Assembly (NCBI RefSeq): GCF_018873765.1
Contig: NW_025317380.1
Coordinates: 107,501 to 171,500, forward strand
Length of the DNA stretch: 64,000 bases
Direction: 5' to 3'
DNA from: Telopea speciosissima
Lineage: Eukaryota; Streptophyta; Magnoliopsida; Proteales; Proteaceae
Shown: in pieces, positions 48,844 to 59,890 of the stretch
How the letters are laid out: every line of letters begins with the position of its first letter
Numbering within the stretch: the stretch's first letter is position 1
Made by a program: the position numbers and the translations under genes
The notes under the pieces: model-generated
Told to the model about the DNA's origin: nothing
Seen by the model: only the letters and a program-made list of their open reading frames with translations
The model's database searches: none

Positions 48844-49085
48844 CCTAGTATTGACTTCCTTCGTCTTCGGTTTGGAGAAAAATGAGATGGCAAGACCGAG
48901 TTGCGAGACAACTTCGGCTTTGGTTTGGAGAAGAAATGAGAAGGATGCGAGAAACCCTAGTCTTGATTTCCTTCGTCTTGATTTGGAGAAGAAACGAGAT
49001 GGCAAGACGAGAGTTGCGAGAGACGACTTCGTCTTCGTTTTGGAGAAGAAACGAGAAGGTGAGAGGAACCCTATCGACTTCCTTC
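48844..49085. repeat. Minisatellite, about 117-bp units
   Basis: About two degenerate units near the right end of the Harbinger element, each containing cttccttcgtcttcg, tttggagaagaaa, gagatggcaag and gttgcgag. Half-units of about 58 bases are visible. Frames stay open on both strands because of the repeat structure and are not genes. Confidence 0.75.
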
Positions 49086-49339
49086 GTTTCGATCTCGATA
49101 AAATTGGAGTCCACAAGATTCCACCGTATTTATTTAGGGCTTGGAATCCTGGATTCTATTTGGAATTCACCCCCTTGGACGAATTCTGGTGGATTCCAAA
49201 ATTTAGCCTAAAAAGTAGATTTTTATGGATTCTTGGAATCCAATACGGATCTGGTTCCGAGAAACCAAACACCCAAAAAGTGACAGAATCCGGATTCCGT
49301 CGAATCCGACTCCGAAGAAACCTCCAACCAAACGCGTCC

Positions 49340-49690
49340 TAAACTATACAAAACAGAGAACCCCATCTTCGTTCTCCTCTTCTTCTTCTTCTTCCTCCCA
49401 AAAACTCATCTGCTCCGCTCCTCAACTCTCTTTTGCTTTTCTTCCTGAGGTTTCAGAGAATCCTTGCAAACGTTCAACGACCTCTTCGGCCATCGAGATC
49501 TAAAGCCATCTGCTACGCTCCGCTACTCCCTTCTTCTTCTCTTCCAGAAATCTCAGAGCACACCAGGTTCTCTGTTGCAGGAAGACGACATCAACAGGTA
49601 ATTTTTTAGTTTAAAATTTTAATATTAATTTTTGTAAGGCCTCCCACCCACCACCGGTCCACCACCACACACGATAGTACGATACAGAAA
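49340..49690. repeat. Inverted copy of the A/D promoter-like segment
   Basis: The reverse complement matches the segments ending at 9044 (A) and 52674 (D). It begins right after the right end of the Harbinger element. On the plus strand it is CT-rich (cttcttcttcttcttcctcc) and contains a potential splice donor, atcaacaggtaatttttt, near 49595, so it could be the 5' leader of a host gene. The downstream gene was not found before the D block. Confidence 0.75.
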
Positions 49691-50816
49691 CCTTCAACCT
49701 TCAGGCTTCAACAGCATTTGTGACAAAAAAATTATTTAACAAATAAAATAGTCTCCGTTGATTGGGGAACTCTTTCAGCCAAACAGGGCTTTGTTCTTCT
49801 TTTGTGATGTTTTAACTTGACTTTGTGAATCCATTTGAGCTAGTTGTATCGTCTATGGATTTGGTTGCTCTGTTTTGTGTGAATGATGCAATGTTTTATC
49901 TCTGAAATTGTGTGTTTGATGCTACTATTTGTTGTTTTAATGTTCTTTTTATCTTTTCCACTTGCAATATAAGGTAACTGCAGAACAAGTGTGGTGTATC
50001 TATCTTAGTTTAGGGCTTTTGTGTTCATGCTAAGCAAAAAAATTTGTGTAAAAAATTCTGAAAATAAATCGTTTAGGATTTCATTTTTAGAGAAATTTTT
50101 GTAGAGAAATTCTGCAGTAGGTTGAAATTTTTTGTAGAGAAATTCTACTGTATAAATCGCTTGATGTGATTCTGATTTTAAAATCTCTGCCATGACTCCC
50201 TAATTCGTCTTCCACTCAAGATGCCATTGATATAGTGAGGTATGCTCTTTCCTTGGGTATGTTAAGGAAAGATTGATTTTGTAACAAGCCAGCAGATGAT
50301 TTGGCTGAACTGAAGAAAGAGAATACAGAATAGGCCAATAGGGTTGAACCATTAGAAGCCATTGGAAGAATAGATTATGCAAACACTTTTATACAGATTA
50401 TTCAAACTCTTTAATATAGATTATTTGCCCAAAAAAAATTATACCGATTATATATATTTTTTCAACTTCATCTTTGGAAGTTGAAACATAGTGGTCTACA
50501 TTCCATATTATTCGGTCCTTGTCAAGCCACTGTTTATGAGAGATCAGCAGAAAACCCTCAATAAAGGATCTAAACTACTGTTTACAAGCCTATGTTGTGG
50601 GATTTAGTGTGGTCACCTTCATCAGTTAGCCATTCCAACATGTTTCAATTGTTCTAAACATATAGAGGAACCACATTATTTAAACAAAATTGAATAATTT
50701 TTACTACAACTATCTCTCTCCTCCAGCAGAGGGTTATTGGGTTTAATTTTTTGGGTTTCATTTTAATTCTTTCATTCACTTCAAGCAGATAGAATCTGGC
50801 ATGTGGTTGTGTAGGT
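49691..50816. other. Region before copy D, no gene seen
   Basis: AT-rich, with three degenerate repeats of tttgtagagaaattct between about 50090 and 50150. No recognised coding sequence. Confidence 0.5.
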
Positions 50817-50888
50817 TAGTCTTTAGCTCAAAAAGGGAGAGCGCCTGGGTAAATACCAGGAGATGGAGGTTCGACTCCGCCAAGACTA
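50817..50888 (+). tRNA. tRNA-like cloverleaf type 3
   Basis: A 72-base cloverleaf on the plus strand. The acceptor pairs tagtctt with aagacta (7/7), the D-arm gctc with gagc, the anticodon arm cctgg with ccagg (5/5) around loop gtaaata, and the T-arm ggagg with ccgcc (4/5) around ttcgact. The loop keeps T33, giving a nominal AAA anticodon, but position 37 is T, which is unusual. B-box-like ggttcgactcc is present; the A-box-like tagctcaaaaagg is imperfect. No T-run follows, so Pol III transcription is doubtful. The amino-acid identity is not assigned. Confidence 0.45.
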
Positions 50889-51240
50889 TTGGTTAAGAAA
50901 ATCTTTGGAAATTGTTGATGGAAACTTAAACACAAAATTAACTAAAACTTAAAGAGTAGAACTAGAAGCAAAACAAAAACTAGGGCTAAACAAGATAGAG
51001 ATAGACTAATGATAGCAAAACAGATTGAAATTGAGAGGAAAAGCATCCGTACGTTTAACTAATTTATATAGTTGATGGAAAGAAGAATAAAACAGAGCTG
51101 TCAATGTTTAGAACATATTGGTATTATATAACCAAGAGCCATGCTATCCTATTTGTACTGGTGTCCTTTTGAGGAGCACACCCCTATTTGTACTGATTTC
51201 TTATTCTCCTTTTTTAGGAGCACACCCCTATTAGTTGCAT

Positions 51241-51313
51241 GACTCTTGGTGGATTTGAACCACCATCTCCTCGGTAAATCCAAGGTGCTCTTCCATTTTT
51301 GAGCTAAAGAGTC
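51241..51313 (-). tRNA. tRNA-like cloverleaf type 1, copy D
   Basis: A 73-base cloverleaf on the minus strand plus an A discriminator. The acceptor pairs gactctt with aagagtc (7/7), the D-arm gctc with gagc (4/4), the anticodon arm ccttg with cgagg (4 pairs and one G-T) and the T-arm ggtgg with ccacc (5/5) around a canonical ttcaaat loop. The anticodon loop gatttac lacks T33, so ordinary decoding is unlikely. No Pol III T-run follows directly. The structure is far better than chance, but the amino-acid identity cannot be assigned and it may be a decayed tRNA or a regulatory tRNA-like RNA. Confidence 0.5.
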
Positions 51314-52148
51314 ACCTACCTACACAAGCTATATTGTTTCATGCCATTTTTACCCCAAATGGGACATGCATAACATTCTTTCAGACAATGCACCCACATG
51401 AAAAATCCCAAATGGAACATACATACAAGAGAGAGAATCACAAGCACATAGGCACAAACCATAATACAATCAATCTTGTTTTAAGACAATCCAGTGCATT
51501 GCAATCTCTACAAAACTTATGCCCAGAACAAAGCAATCTTGTTTTAAGACACTCCATAAGGTATCTCCAGGGAATATTGGCATGACAATCAACAGAACAC
51601 TACTACTCATTTGGCACACATGATTCCAGGGCTGACTTGCAATTTGAGAGTTAAAAATACTGCCTACTAGGATTGAATTCTGCACTGGGTTTTCCACAAT
51701 CTGCAGCCAGGGACTGTATGTAGCCTATGGTGATCTAATGAGAATGATTCAAGCAAACTAGGACCAGTGGGTAACCCACATCCATTCATTATTTTGTTCT
51801 ACAGCTTCAACATGGCTAAAAATGGTGGACTCCAAACCAAACTGCATAAAGCTCTTTGCTGCTGCAGTTGTTAGTTCCAAAGGGAAACAATTACATTTAG
51901 AAGCTTAGTTCTCATCGTACCTCGACATAGAGCCAATTAACATAAAAACATTTTCGGATTTCAGACTAAATAACGAAGGAAGGTTCACACTACAAATGCA
52001 TTAGACGTTATGGCTATCTCGCGAGAATGAGAACAACTAACATCTGCAGATCTCTATTGATCCATTGCAGGAGCCACATAGGCACCTTCCTTTAAGATCA
52101 ACTAAATCAAGACAACTGATGGAAGTGAACGCTTATAAGCCTGGTTTG

Positions 52149-52674
52149 ATGGAGGCCCATAGCAGGATCATGTACAGCCAAGCTTTGTGGACTGGTGGTG
52201 GGTGAATCGGCCTTTCAAAAAATTAATATTAAAATTTTAAACTTAAAAATTACCTGTTGATGTCGCCTTCCTGCAACAGAGAAACTGGTGTGCTCTGAAA
52301 TTTCTCATGGAGGCCCAATAGCAGGGTCATGTACAGCCAAGCTTTGTGGACCGGTGGTGGGTGAACGGCCTTACAAAAATTAATATTAAAATTGTAAACT
52401 AAAAAATTACCTGTTGATGTCGCCTTCCTGCAACAGAGAAACTGGGGCGCTCTGAAATTTCTGGAAGAGAAGAAGAAGGGAGTAATGGAACGTAGCAGGT
52501 GGCTTTAGATCTCCATGGCCGAAGAGGTCGTTGAACGTTTGCAACGCTTCTCTGAAACTTCAGGAAGAAAAGCAAAAGAGAGTTGCGGAACTGAGCAAAG
52601 CAGATGAGTGTTTGGGAGGAAGAAGCTAGAAGAAGAGGAAAAAGAAGATGTGGTTCTCTGTTTCATATAGTTTA
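52149..52674. repeat. Tandem-duplicated promoter-like segment, copy D
   Basis: Equivalent of 8524-9044 in copy A, including the two 158-base units (starts at 52149 and 52307) and the CT-rich (minus strand) segment that ends in tta at 52672-52674. It is inverted relative to 49340-49690. Confidence 0.8.
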
Positions 52675-52975
52675 GGACGCGTTTGATTGAAGGTGTCATA
52701 GGAGTCGGATTCTTAAATTGGATTGGGTTCTTAAGAATCTGGTTCATGTGGATTTGGATTCTGATAAAAAACCTGTTTGGTTACCCAAAATTTGTCAGGC
52801 GGAATCCAGCTGAAAAACTGTTTGGTTGCTCTGGTTCTGTCAGGTGGAATCCGGTTGAATCCATATGTAAGACTATTTGGTTACCCTGAGTCTGTCAATT
52901 GGATTCTACTTGAATTTTGTCTGGAAAAATATTTTAATTGGTGTTATGTTACTTCAACAAAGCAAAACTCATAGT
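52675..52975. mobile_element. Terminal fragment of a PIF/Harbinger-like transposon (copy D)
   Basis: Begins ggacgcgtttgattgaaggt after tta. This copy keeps more CTG motifs than copy A, for example ctggttctgtcaggtggaat where A has a garbled equivalent at about 9205-9225. No opposite terminus was found. Confidence 0.65.
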
Positions 52976-53145
52976 ACGGGCATTTTCAAACAATAGAGAT
53001 CTCTACATAGGGTAAAAAATCCATATCCATTTAATTTAAGTACATACATATAAATTTTTTGTGAAATTTCAAAGATGTCATTAAATTTGGGTTCTTGTGT
53101 GGATTAGTGTCATAACTGACTATGCTATAAACAGTTGAATAAAAA

Positions 53146-53223
53146 GGGCCTTGGTGGATTCAAACCACCATCCCTGAAACATGCGCATGTTCCAAGTGCT
53201 CTACCAATTTGAGCTAAAGATCC
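53146..53223 (-). tRNA. tRNA-like element type 2, copy D
   Basis: Minus strand: the acceptor ggatctt faces aaggccc (six pairs counting G-T, one mismatch), and the D-arm is gctc/gagc with a near-canonical aaattggta loop. The T-arm is ggtgg/ccacc with loop tttgaat (C56 changed). The anticodon arm is replaced by a near-palindrome around ttggaacatgcgcatgtt. Five T follow the 3' end directly (minus strand of 53141-53145), as at Pol III genes. The A-box-like tagctcaaattgg and B-box-like ggtttgaatcc are close to consensus. It could be a tRNA carrying an insertion in the anticodon loop, or a tRNA-derived small RNA gene. Confidence 0.4.
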
Positions 53224-54009
53224 ACCAAGTGGAGCTTGGAATTTACAAATAACTAAAATAAAAGAAAAAACTAACAAAAAACAAATCCTATGCTTCCACA
53301 ATACTCATTCAAAGCCTTTCCAAGTTAATTCTCCAATTCTAAATTGAAGCCCACAGATCACAAGAACCATTGGTCCAGTAAGTCCAGAAATGAAGAAAGA
53401 GCAGCCATTCACATTAAAAGGGAAAAACCATTGAGCAGTATCACAAATCATAGTCCCAAATCCACGTATGAGATTACAAAAAATGATAATAAATGAACAA
53501 ATATGCATTTTTGGTCTGTTTTCTCTTAATACAGCTTACACGAAACACAAAATCAATTATAAATGCAAACTTAATTGGACTTAAGACATAATATAGTTTC
53601 CTATTCCAATCACAGTTTTGTTGTCTAGGCCATGCCATTCCAAGCATTAATTCCTTACAATGATAAGGTATCATTTAGTTCCTGACTCATCAACACAAGT
53701 CATAATGGAGAACTGATTCAATCAATCACACTCTTCAGTTTATTATATACTTAAATGACAGACCCACCTTCACCACAGCAAAATACAATACTCAAATGAA
53801 GTAACAAAACACTTCTTATTACCCTAATCTTGAATTGATTGCCACCACTGGGTAGTCTTTAAAATTAAGTACTAATTTATAATAAGTCACTCGATGATTT
53901 GACTAGTTCTATCATAATACCTATTCCGGATTAGATATGGGAGATAGTACTCACCACAATGACCAGGAGGATGAGTTATAAGACTCTTAATCAGCTAAAT
54001 CTCATGTCA

Positions 54010-55182
54010 TATGGGGGTATGTTAACTGTGGTACATACTATAGGCTGACCTAAGTGGATGTAAGGGGTGATGCCGCCTCCGATGAGAATTTTATGGGCAA
54101 ATTCTCTAAACATTCATAAGTCCAAGATGGGGACAAGGCCAAAATGTCCATAATATAAAAAAGGGTGATTACCGTCGAGTGGTAGGATATGGATGGTAAG
54201 TCATCGGCTACACCAATGACGAAAGGTTCAAGAAGTCGACTTCACCCGTACTCGTAGCGTGGCTTATCGGACCTAGTGTAGATTCAAATCGAAAGACATT
54301 TGCAACGATGTGTCCTACCATTCTAATGTGCTCGGACTAATTTTTTGTTTTATATTTTCTTGGTATTTTGAATCTTGTGGGGGAATTGTTGGTTTTACAT
54401 GATTTTTTAAAACAATTAAGATTCAAAATAGGTTTAAATATTTGTTTAAATACAAATAAGTTTCTTTAACATTTTACCTCTTCTTTAATTTGTTTATTCA
54501 ATTTTTTTGGAGACATTTTATGTCCCTTTATGGAGCTCCTAAAGCTTTTAATCTTTTCAGTTTTTGGCTCCTATTTTCTCCTCTTAATGTTATTTCTTAA
54601 ATGCCTTTGTTCCTCTATAAATTGAGGGAACTCTAGTCCTTTACGGATTAAAAGGGGTTTTCTGGAGATTAATCAAGACTCTCTTGAGATTAATCAAGTC
54701 TCCCTTGAAATGAATCAAGTCTCTTTTTGAAATCAATCAAGTCTCTCTTGAAATGAATTCCTCTTTGTGTCATGTGTATGCATATATTGCATGTTATTAT
54801 TTATTCCCATTGTTTTGTTGAGTTTTGGAAGTAATATTATTATAAGCATTTTCCTTTTAGTTTGAGCACAGCCCTATAGTACTCGAAGGGGTCTAGTAGT
54901 CGAGTGCACGACACTGGGAGCCAATGGGCTGTTTTATCTTGGAGGCCGATTCGCATATTCCCGGTTGCACCATAAGGGGCGTCTACGGTCTTAAGGACAG
55001 TGTCAAGTGACACAACTCAGCCCGCAAATTTTCTAACATAATTGGGGAGCCAATGGGTTGTTTTATCTTGGAGGCCGATTCGCATATTCCTGGTTGTACC
55101 ATTGGGGGCGTCTACGGTCTTAAGGACAGTTTCAAGTGACACAACTCAGCCCGCAAATTTTCTAACATAATTTTTTGTTACA
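54010..55182 (+). mobile_element. 3' end of an LTR retrotransposon, copy D
   Basis: Same element as 10381-11552. The LTR lies at 54387-55182 with tgttggttttacatg at the left and ttttgttaca at the right end. The polypurine-like gtgggggaa precedes it. The internal 129-base duplication is retained. Confidence 0.7.
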
Positions 55183-55503
55183 AGTTCCTAAAAGAGACAG
55201 TGCAAATAATTGTTTGAAAGCTCTTACAGAAAAATAACTTTCAACTCATTTATGTTTGATCTCTCAATATTTTGACATATAATGTCCTACATGGTCACTG
55301 GCACCGTCGGCACTCGCTTCAGTTTTCCTAGGTTATTTTGCTTCTATGGGTACTCCAACAAAGCGAGAGGAGTGAGGGATTAGGTTCGTAGTGAGAGAGA
55401 GGGAGGAGTGGAGAGAGGAATGAGAAAGTGCGGGAAAGAGGATAGAGAATAGAGGATGTTAGGGTTGAGGTCAAAATTTTTGCTTTCAAAACAGGCCATG
55501 TGT

Positions 55504-56099
55504 TTCTTTAGTAGATGGAAGATCAAGGTGCAGTTCGTTCATGGCAGTCAACAGTCGTGACTTGGATGAAACCTCCTACGGGTGGGTTGCGATTAATCGT
55601 GACGGGTCCCTACGGAACGGTCTCGGGATTATGGTGCGATTGGGCATGATTCCTCGGCCATGTTTTGTTCGGAACGCCGCACGAGGTGACGATAGTATTC
55701 TTGAATGGAACTAATGGTAGTCAAAGGGGGCCTTATTCGCGCAAGGAACAAAGGGTGGATCATGTGCAAGTCCGATCGACTCACTAATCTGCTGTGCATA
55801 CTGTCCTCGGTCACTTTTAGACCCCATGGTACTTTCATAGCTTGGTTGGCGACATCTGCACCTCCGGAATTGCTTCGGGAGTTGCGTCTTTGAACACCAT
55901 TTCCACGAGGGCAACTCGTGTGCGGATTTCCTGTCCGGGTTCTTAAACTCCGCCCAGGAGACCAATCTCTGTGTGAGACAGTCTTCCCATGGCACTCTCT
56001 CGGCTTATAAGAGAGGATGCCTTGGCAAGAAATACTATAGATTGTAATTATTCCCTATTTTCTAATACAAAGCTCCCTTACTCCAAAACAAAAAAAAAA
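55504..56099 (+). mobile_element. 5'-truncated LINE with RNase H remnant, copy D
   Basis: Equivalent to 11876-12464, with the same target duplication aggccatgtgt at 55493-55503 and 56100-56110 and an A-rich tail at 56085-56100. The RNase H reading frame is more interrupted than in copy A, mostly at CTG sites (attaatcgtgac where A has attaactgtgac). Confidence 0.8.
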
Positions 56100-56216
56100 A
56101 GGCCATGTGTGTACACGTGTCGTCAATCTAAGTTGGGGGGCAATTGAAGAAATGGAGCAGATAAAAATTCATCCAAAGGCCTCGTCAAGAGAGATGGAAG
56201 GAAAATTGTTCCCTTA

Positions 56217-57341
56217 AGGTGTGTTTGGTTGGCAAACAATGGATAGAAAAGAAAAGAAAAAAAAAAAAAAAAAAATTTCCTTGTTTGATTGTAAACTTGT
56301 AATAGAAAAGAAAAGGAAAAAAACTACATAAAAAAGCAAAGTGAGGAAAGGGGGTGTCACGAGGTGGCTTATGTGGTGTTGTTCTCGATCCCAAGCATGG
56401 TTGGTTGGAAATGGGGCTGAGCACTGAACTACTTTCACATTGGTTACTAGACTTGGGAAGCTTATGGATATCGTAGTAGCAAAGGAGCTATTTTGAAAGC
56501 TTTTCGGTCTTTGGGCGTTCGGGACCTCTCTCCTTCTCTTCTTCTTCACCTTCTATATCAAACTTCTAATGATTGATGATGGAACAAAACCCAATTTCAC
56601 TCCTTTCAAGCCAAGCATCTCTGTGATTGTTGGAGTCTTAAGGACCCTTTTCTCTACCACGTTTCTTCTTCTTCTGTATGCGAAGCACTGCAAGACAAAC
56701 AATGGAGTTGGAAGTTACACAGGTAATCACTACCCAAGAGTGATGTTGTGGGGAGGAAGAACTCAAGGATCTATTAGGCGGTCACGCTCATAGAGTCGCT
56801 ATTGGTTTTCCAGTTTGATCAATTGTGTCGTGGAGGGGAAAAATGAAATTTGCAGATGCATTCTCCACCGGAGCTAGAAAAGCAAAGAAGAAGAGAAAAG
56901 TGAAAGAGAAAACACGCAAAAAGCACTGTTATGCTTTTGTCCAAAGACAAGGCTCCCACAGGCCAGACATCGCATAGACCCACTAGCTTTCTGGCGGCTA
57001 TCCTTCCACTACCGGTAAACTGGCCGTGACTTCCGCCCTCTAAATCCATCACTATTTCAGCCATTTGAGTGCGCACGGCCATGATCCCTTCTCTTTTTCT
57101 CTCTTTTAGGATTTTCCTTGTGAAAATCCATTTTTTTCTTACAATTTTTGGGGAGACTTCTTTTTTACAAAATTAGAAATTTGTGCTATTTTCGAGGTAA
57201 ATTTAAATTTAAAGAAAAATCTGAATCTTTTGTCCGTCAATGGACAACCAAACGCATAGAAAATTTGGAGCAAAAATCGTGATCGAATCTTCTGCTTTTT
57301 TTTCCCTATTTTATTGATGTCGTGACAAACAAACACAGCCT
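56217..57341. mobile_element. Non-autonomous TTA/TAA-site transposon, copy D
   Basis: Equivalent to 12583-13724, with tta at 56214-56216 and taa at 57342-57344. The left end is aggtgtgtttggttggcaaa. No transposase. Confidence 0.5.
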
Positions 57342-57616
57342 TAATAAATTAAAAGTTGAAGTAATTCAAACTAAGGAAATTAAATCATGAGACTTGATTC
57401 CAATACAAGGAAATAGCATATTGTGATTGGGGAAAATATATTCTATGCTAACTTTGTGGGAATTCTTTCACATGCCTTCTCATATAACCAATGTTTACCT
57501 TACAAATAAGATGTCATGAGGTCAACTCTCTTTGGGGTCTAACCAAAAAAGAAAAACTCTGATTTCCTCACATATTTGTCTCTCTTTCCAGATCTTGTGA
57601 GCTCCTATTAACAAAA

Positions 57617-58035
57617 GGGAAAATTACACGATTAGCTACTTTTGGGTTTTCATTTACAAAACTGTCCACCCTATGTTTGAGTTAACAAAAATAGATAAAA
57701 ACAAGTTTAGTTTTACAAAACTAGACAAAACAGTGACTCTCCTTCCTTCCTCGGTAGTTCCCCTCGAAAAAATCTCTTTTTTTTCCTCTCGTTAGTTAGG
57801 GTAGCAGGAGGATGGCGGTACGGGACAAGGGTAGGGTTGGGGAACGGAGGATGCACAGGCGAGAAGGCAATGACAGGGGTAAAAATGTCTAAAAAAGTAA
57901 GTGTGGGAAGGAGAGACACTATTTTGTCCAATTTTGTAAATCTTAACTTGTTTTTGTCTATTTTTGTTAACTCAAACATAGGGTGGACAGTTTTGTAAAT
58001 GAAAACCCAAAAGTAGCTAATCATGTAATTTTCAC
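57617..58035. mobile_element. Mutator-like MITE, copy D
   Basis: Equivalent to 14001-14422, flanked by ttaacaaaa (57608-57616) and ttgacaaaa (58036-58044). Inserted before the A/D split and after the split from C. Confidence 0.88.
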
Positions 58036-58685
58036 TTGACAAAACCCATTCTCACGTGCTGATTGGTGTGACTTGGGAGATTCTCTTCCCCTCCCCCATA
58101 TGGGTAGTGTGGCGGAAACCTTTATATGAAACTTTTAATTCAGATTTTAACCATTTTTTATGTTTACTTTAGGGGAAAAGGCTGGGCACGCCCATACGCA
58201 CAACATGTGTCATCCTCCCTCCTTCCCTTTTGTAAAAGATCCATTTGCCCTCCTACGTTCAACCTTGTGAATGATGTATGCCGCTGATTTATCGATAGCT
58301 GACGGCATGCCTAACCCTCTCTCTTATTTTAGATGAAAGTTGCTTAAGGAGAAAGATGTGTTATATATTAATGCATGAACCCACCCGTGTTTATTCATGT
58401 TTCCACATGCTTGCCTTGATGATATGAACATTTTTTATAGGGTGACTTGTTGATTGTATGTATGAAGTGGTGAATTTATTTTGCCCTTTTCAACTTATAA
58501 TGAGATTTATTTCTAAAAATTTACTTTTTAACCACTTCCAATACTCATTTCAGGCTTAAAATTGACTTATGAGATAAATGTGAAATCATGTATTACATAA
58601 ACCCACCCAATCTTTCCATATCCTATGTGAATAGAGATTATGATCTCATGATCATATTATTATTTTAAAGAAACATGAAAATTGG

Positions 58686-58747
<62 letters not shown>
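58686..58747. repeat. Expanded A-run and AT microsatellite
   Basis: A run of A followed by about 22 AT repeats. The same place in copy A (about 15074-15093) has only about six, and copy C has about four interrupted units, so it expanded specifically in D. Confidence 0.95.
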
Positions 58748-58749
<2 letters not shown>

Positions 58750-59890
58750 TCCACCTATTAGAGCTCACAAAGTAAGCCCAAGCAACTCTTCAAGGTTCTT
58801 ACTTGCTTAAAGTTTAATTGCTATTGACTAAAAGTACCAAGTCATGCTGCATGAAGAATAAAGAACTATCACCATATATATGGTTAAGAAGGGAAATTTC
58901 AGGTGAAAACTTTGGAGAAATATTTCCTTTGAGAGAGTGTACTGTCCACGCCCAGACATAGAAGGAGGCAAAATGACCGATCCTACCCCATGAAAGGCGA
59001 AAATAACCATCCGCCTGATGCTTCTACACACATTCCCATTGGCCTGCACCCATGCAAGCGTGCATGCAGGGGCCACACTTCCCCACAAGAAATGCTGCCC
59101 CAAAAACTTTTTACAGAGGTGATGCTTTTTTCTGAGGGAGCTATTGGTTACTAGAAAGAGATTATAAACTTCCCATTTTTTTAAAGTGTTTTGTAACGAG
59201 TGTGTGATACTTTGGGCAGGTATAAATGTGGGGAATTGTGGGATGCTATGTGGATATGGAGATGGTGACTGGGTGGGTTTTGTGGCTGTAAGATTTTCTG
59301 GTGGGGTTTTTTCCTGGTGGTGAAATATTTCTTGGGGATGGACTGTAAAATTTTCTCTATTTCAATGAAATTTCTCCAGTGTTTTATAAAAAATCTCTGT
59401 TTTAAGTTAAACCTTGTTTCAAGGTTGTCTCAAAAGATCCATATATAGAAGTAAATACAAGTAGAGCTGAACTAACAGATTTGGAAGCAAGTACTACATG
59501 TGGGATCCTCAAATGGTCATTTGTTTTCAGAAGGAGAAAAAAAATGAAATAGAAAGCATGGACCAAAAATGGCTGCAATTGTGTAAAATTCTGGGAAATT
59601 CGCTTAAATTGATAAAAGTACATGGGCAAATGCTTCCTTCACTGTTGATCCCTCCCTTTATATTAATGCTTACTAATTAAAAGACATGAATGCACTGTAT
59701 GTATCGCTTAGAAGATTAATAAACGAGAGAAACCAATAGTTAGATTTAAAACTTGGAAGACATTCATTCAATGCAAATACAAGGTCTAGCAATCAATACA
59801 AGTATTTAAGGGGGAAAAAATACTTTTAAAATTCCAAAATATTGGTACAATTTACATACAATTCCAAGGAAAAGGGAGTTATTTCCTTGG

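Larger units (their letters stand above)
41690..49339 (-). mobile_element. PIF/Harbinger DNA transposon, 7.65 kb
   Basis: The left terminus ggacgtgtttggttggaggt and the reverse complement of the right terminus, ggacgcgtttggttggaggt, are nearly identical for 20 bases and similar for about 40. The element is flanked by taa at 41687-41689 and 49340-49342, the 3-base target site of this superfamily. Inside, both typical Harbinger genes are present as minus-strand remnants: a MYB/SANT-like gene and a DDE transposase. Subterminal regions carry repeated ggattc and ctgtttggtt motifs. At 7.65 kb it is longer than most elements of this type; 45720-48640 may include later insertions that I could not delimit. 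Confidence 0.85.

Noticed and set aside
48645-49342. Overlapping frames of 88-163 codons on both strands
   Set aside because: They are within a minisatellite at the end of the Harbinger element; both strands are open because of the repeat.
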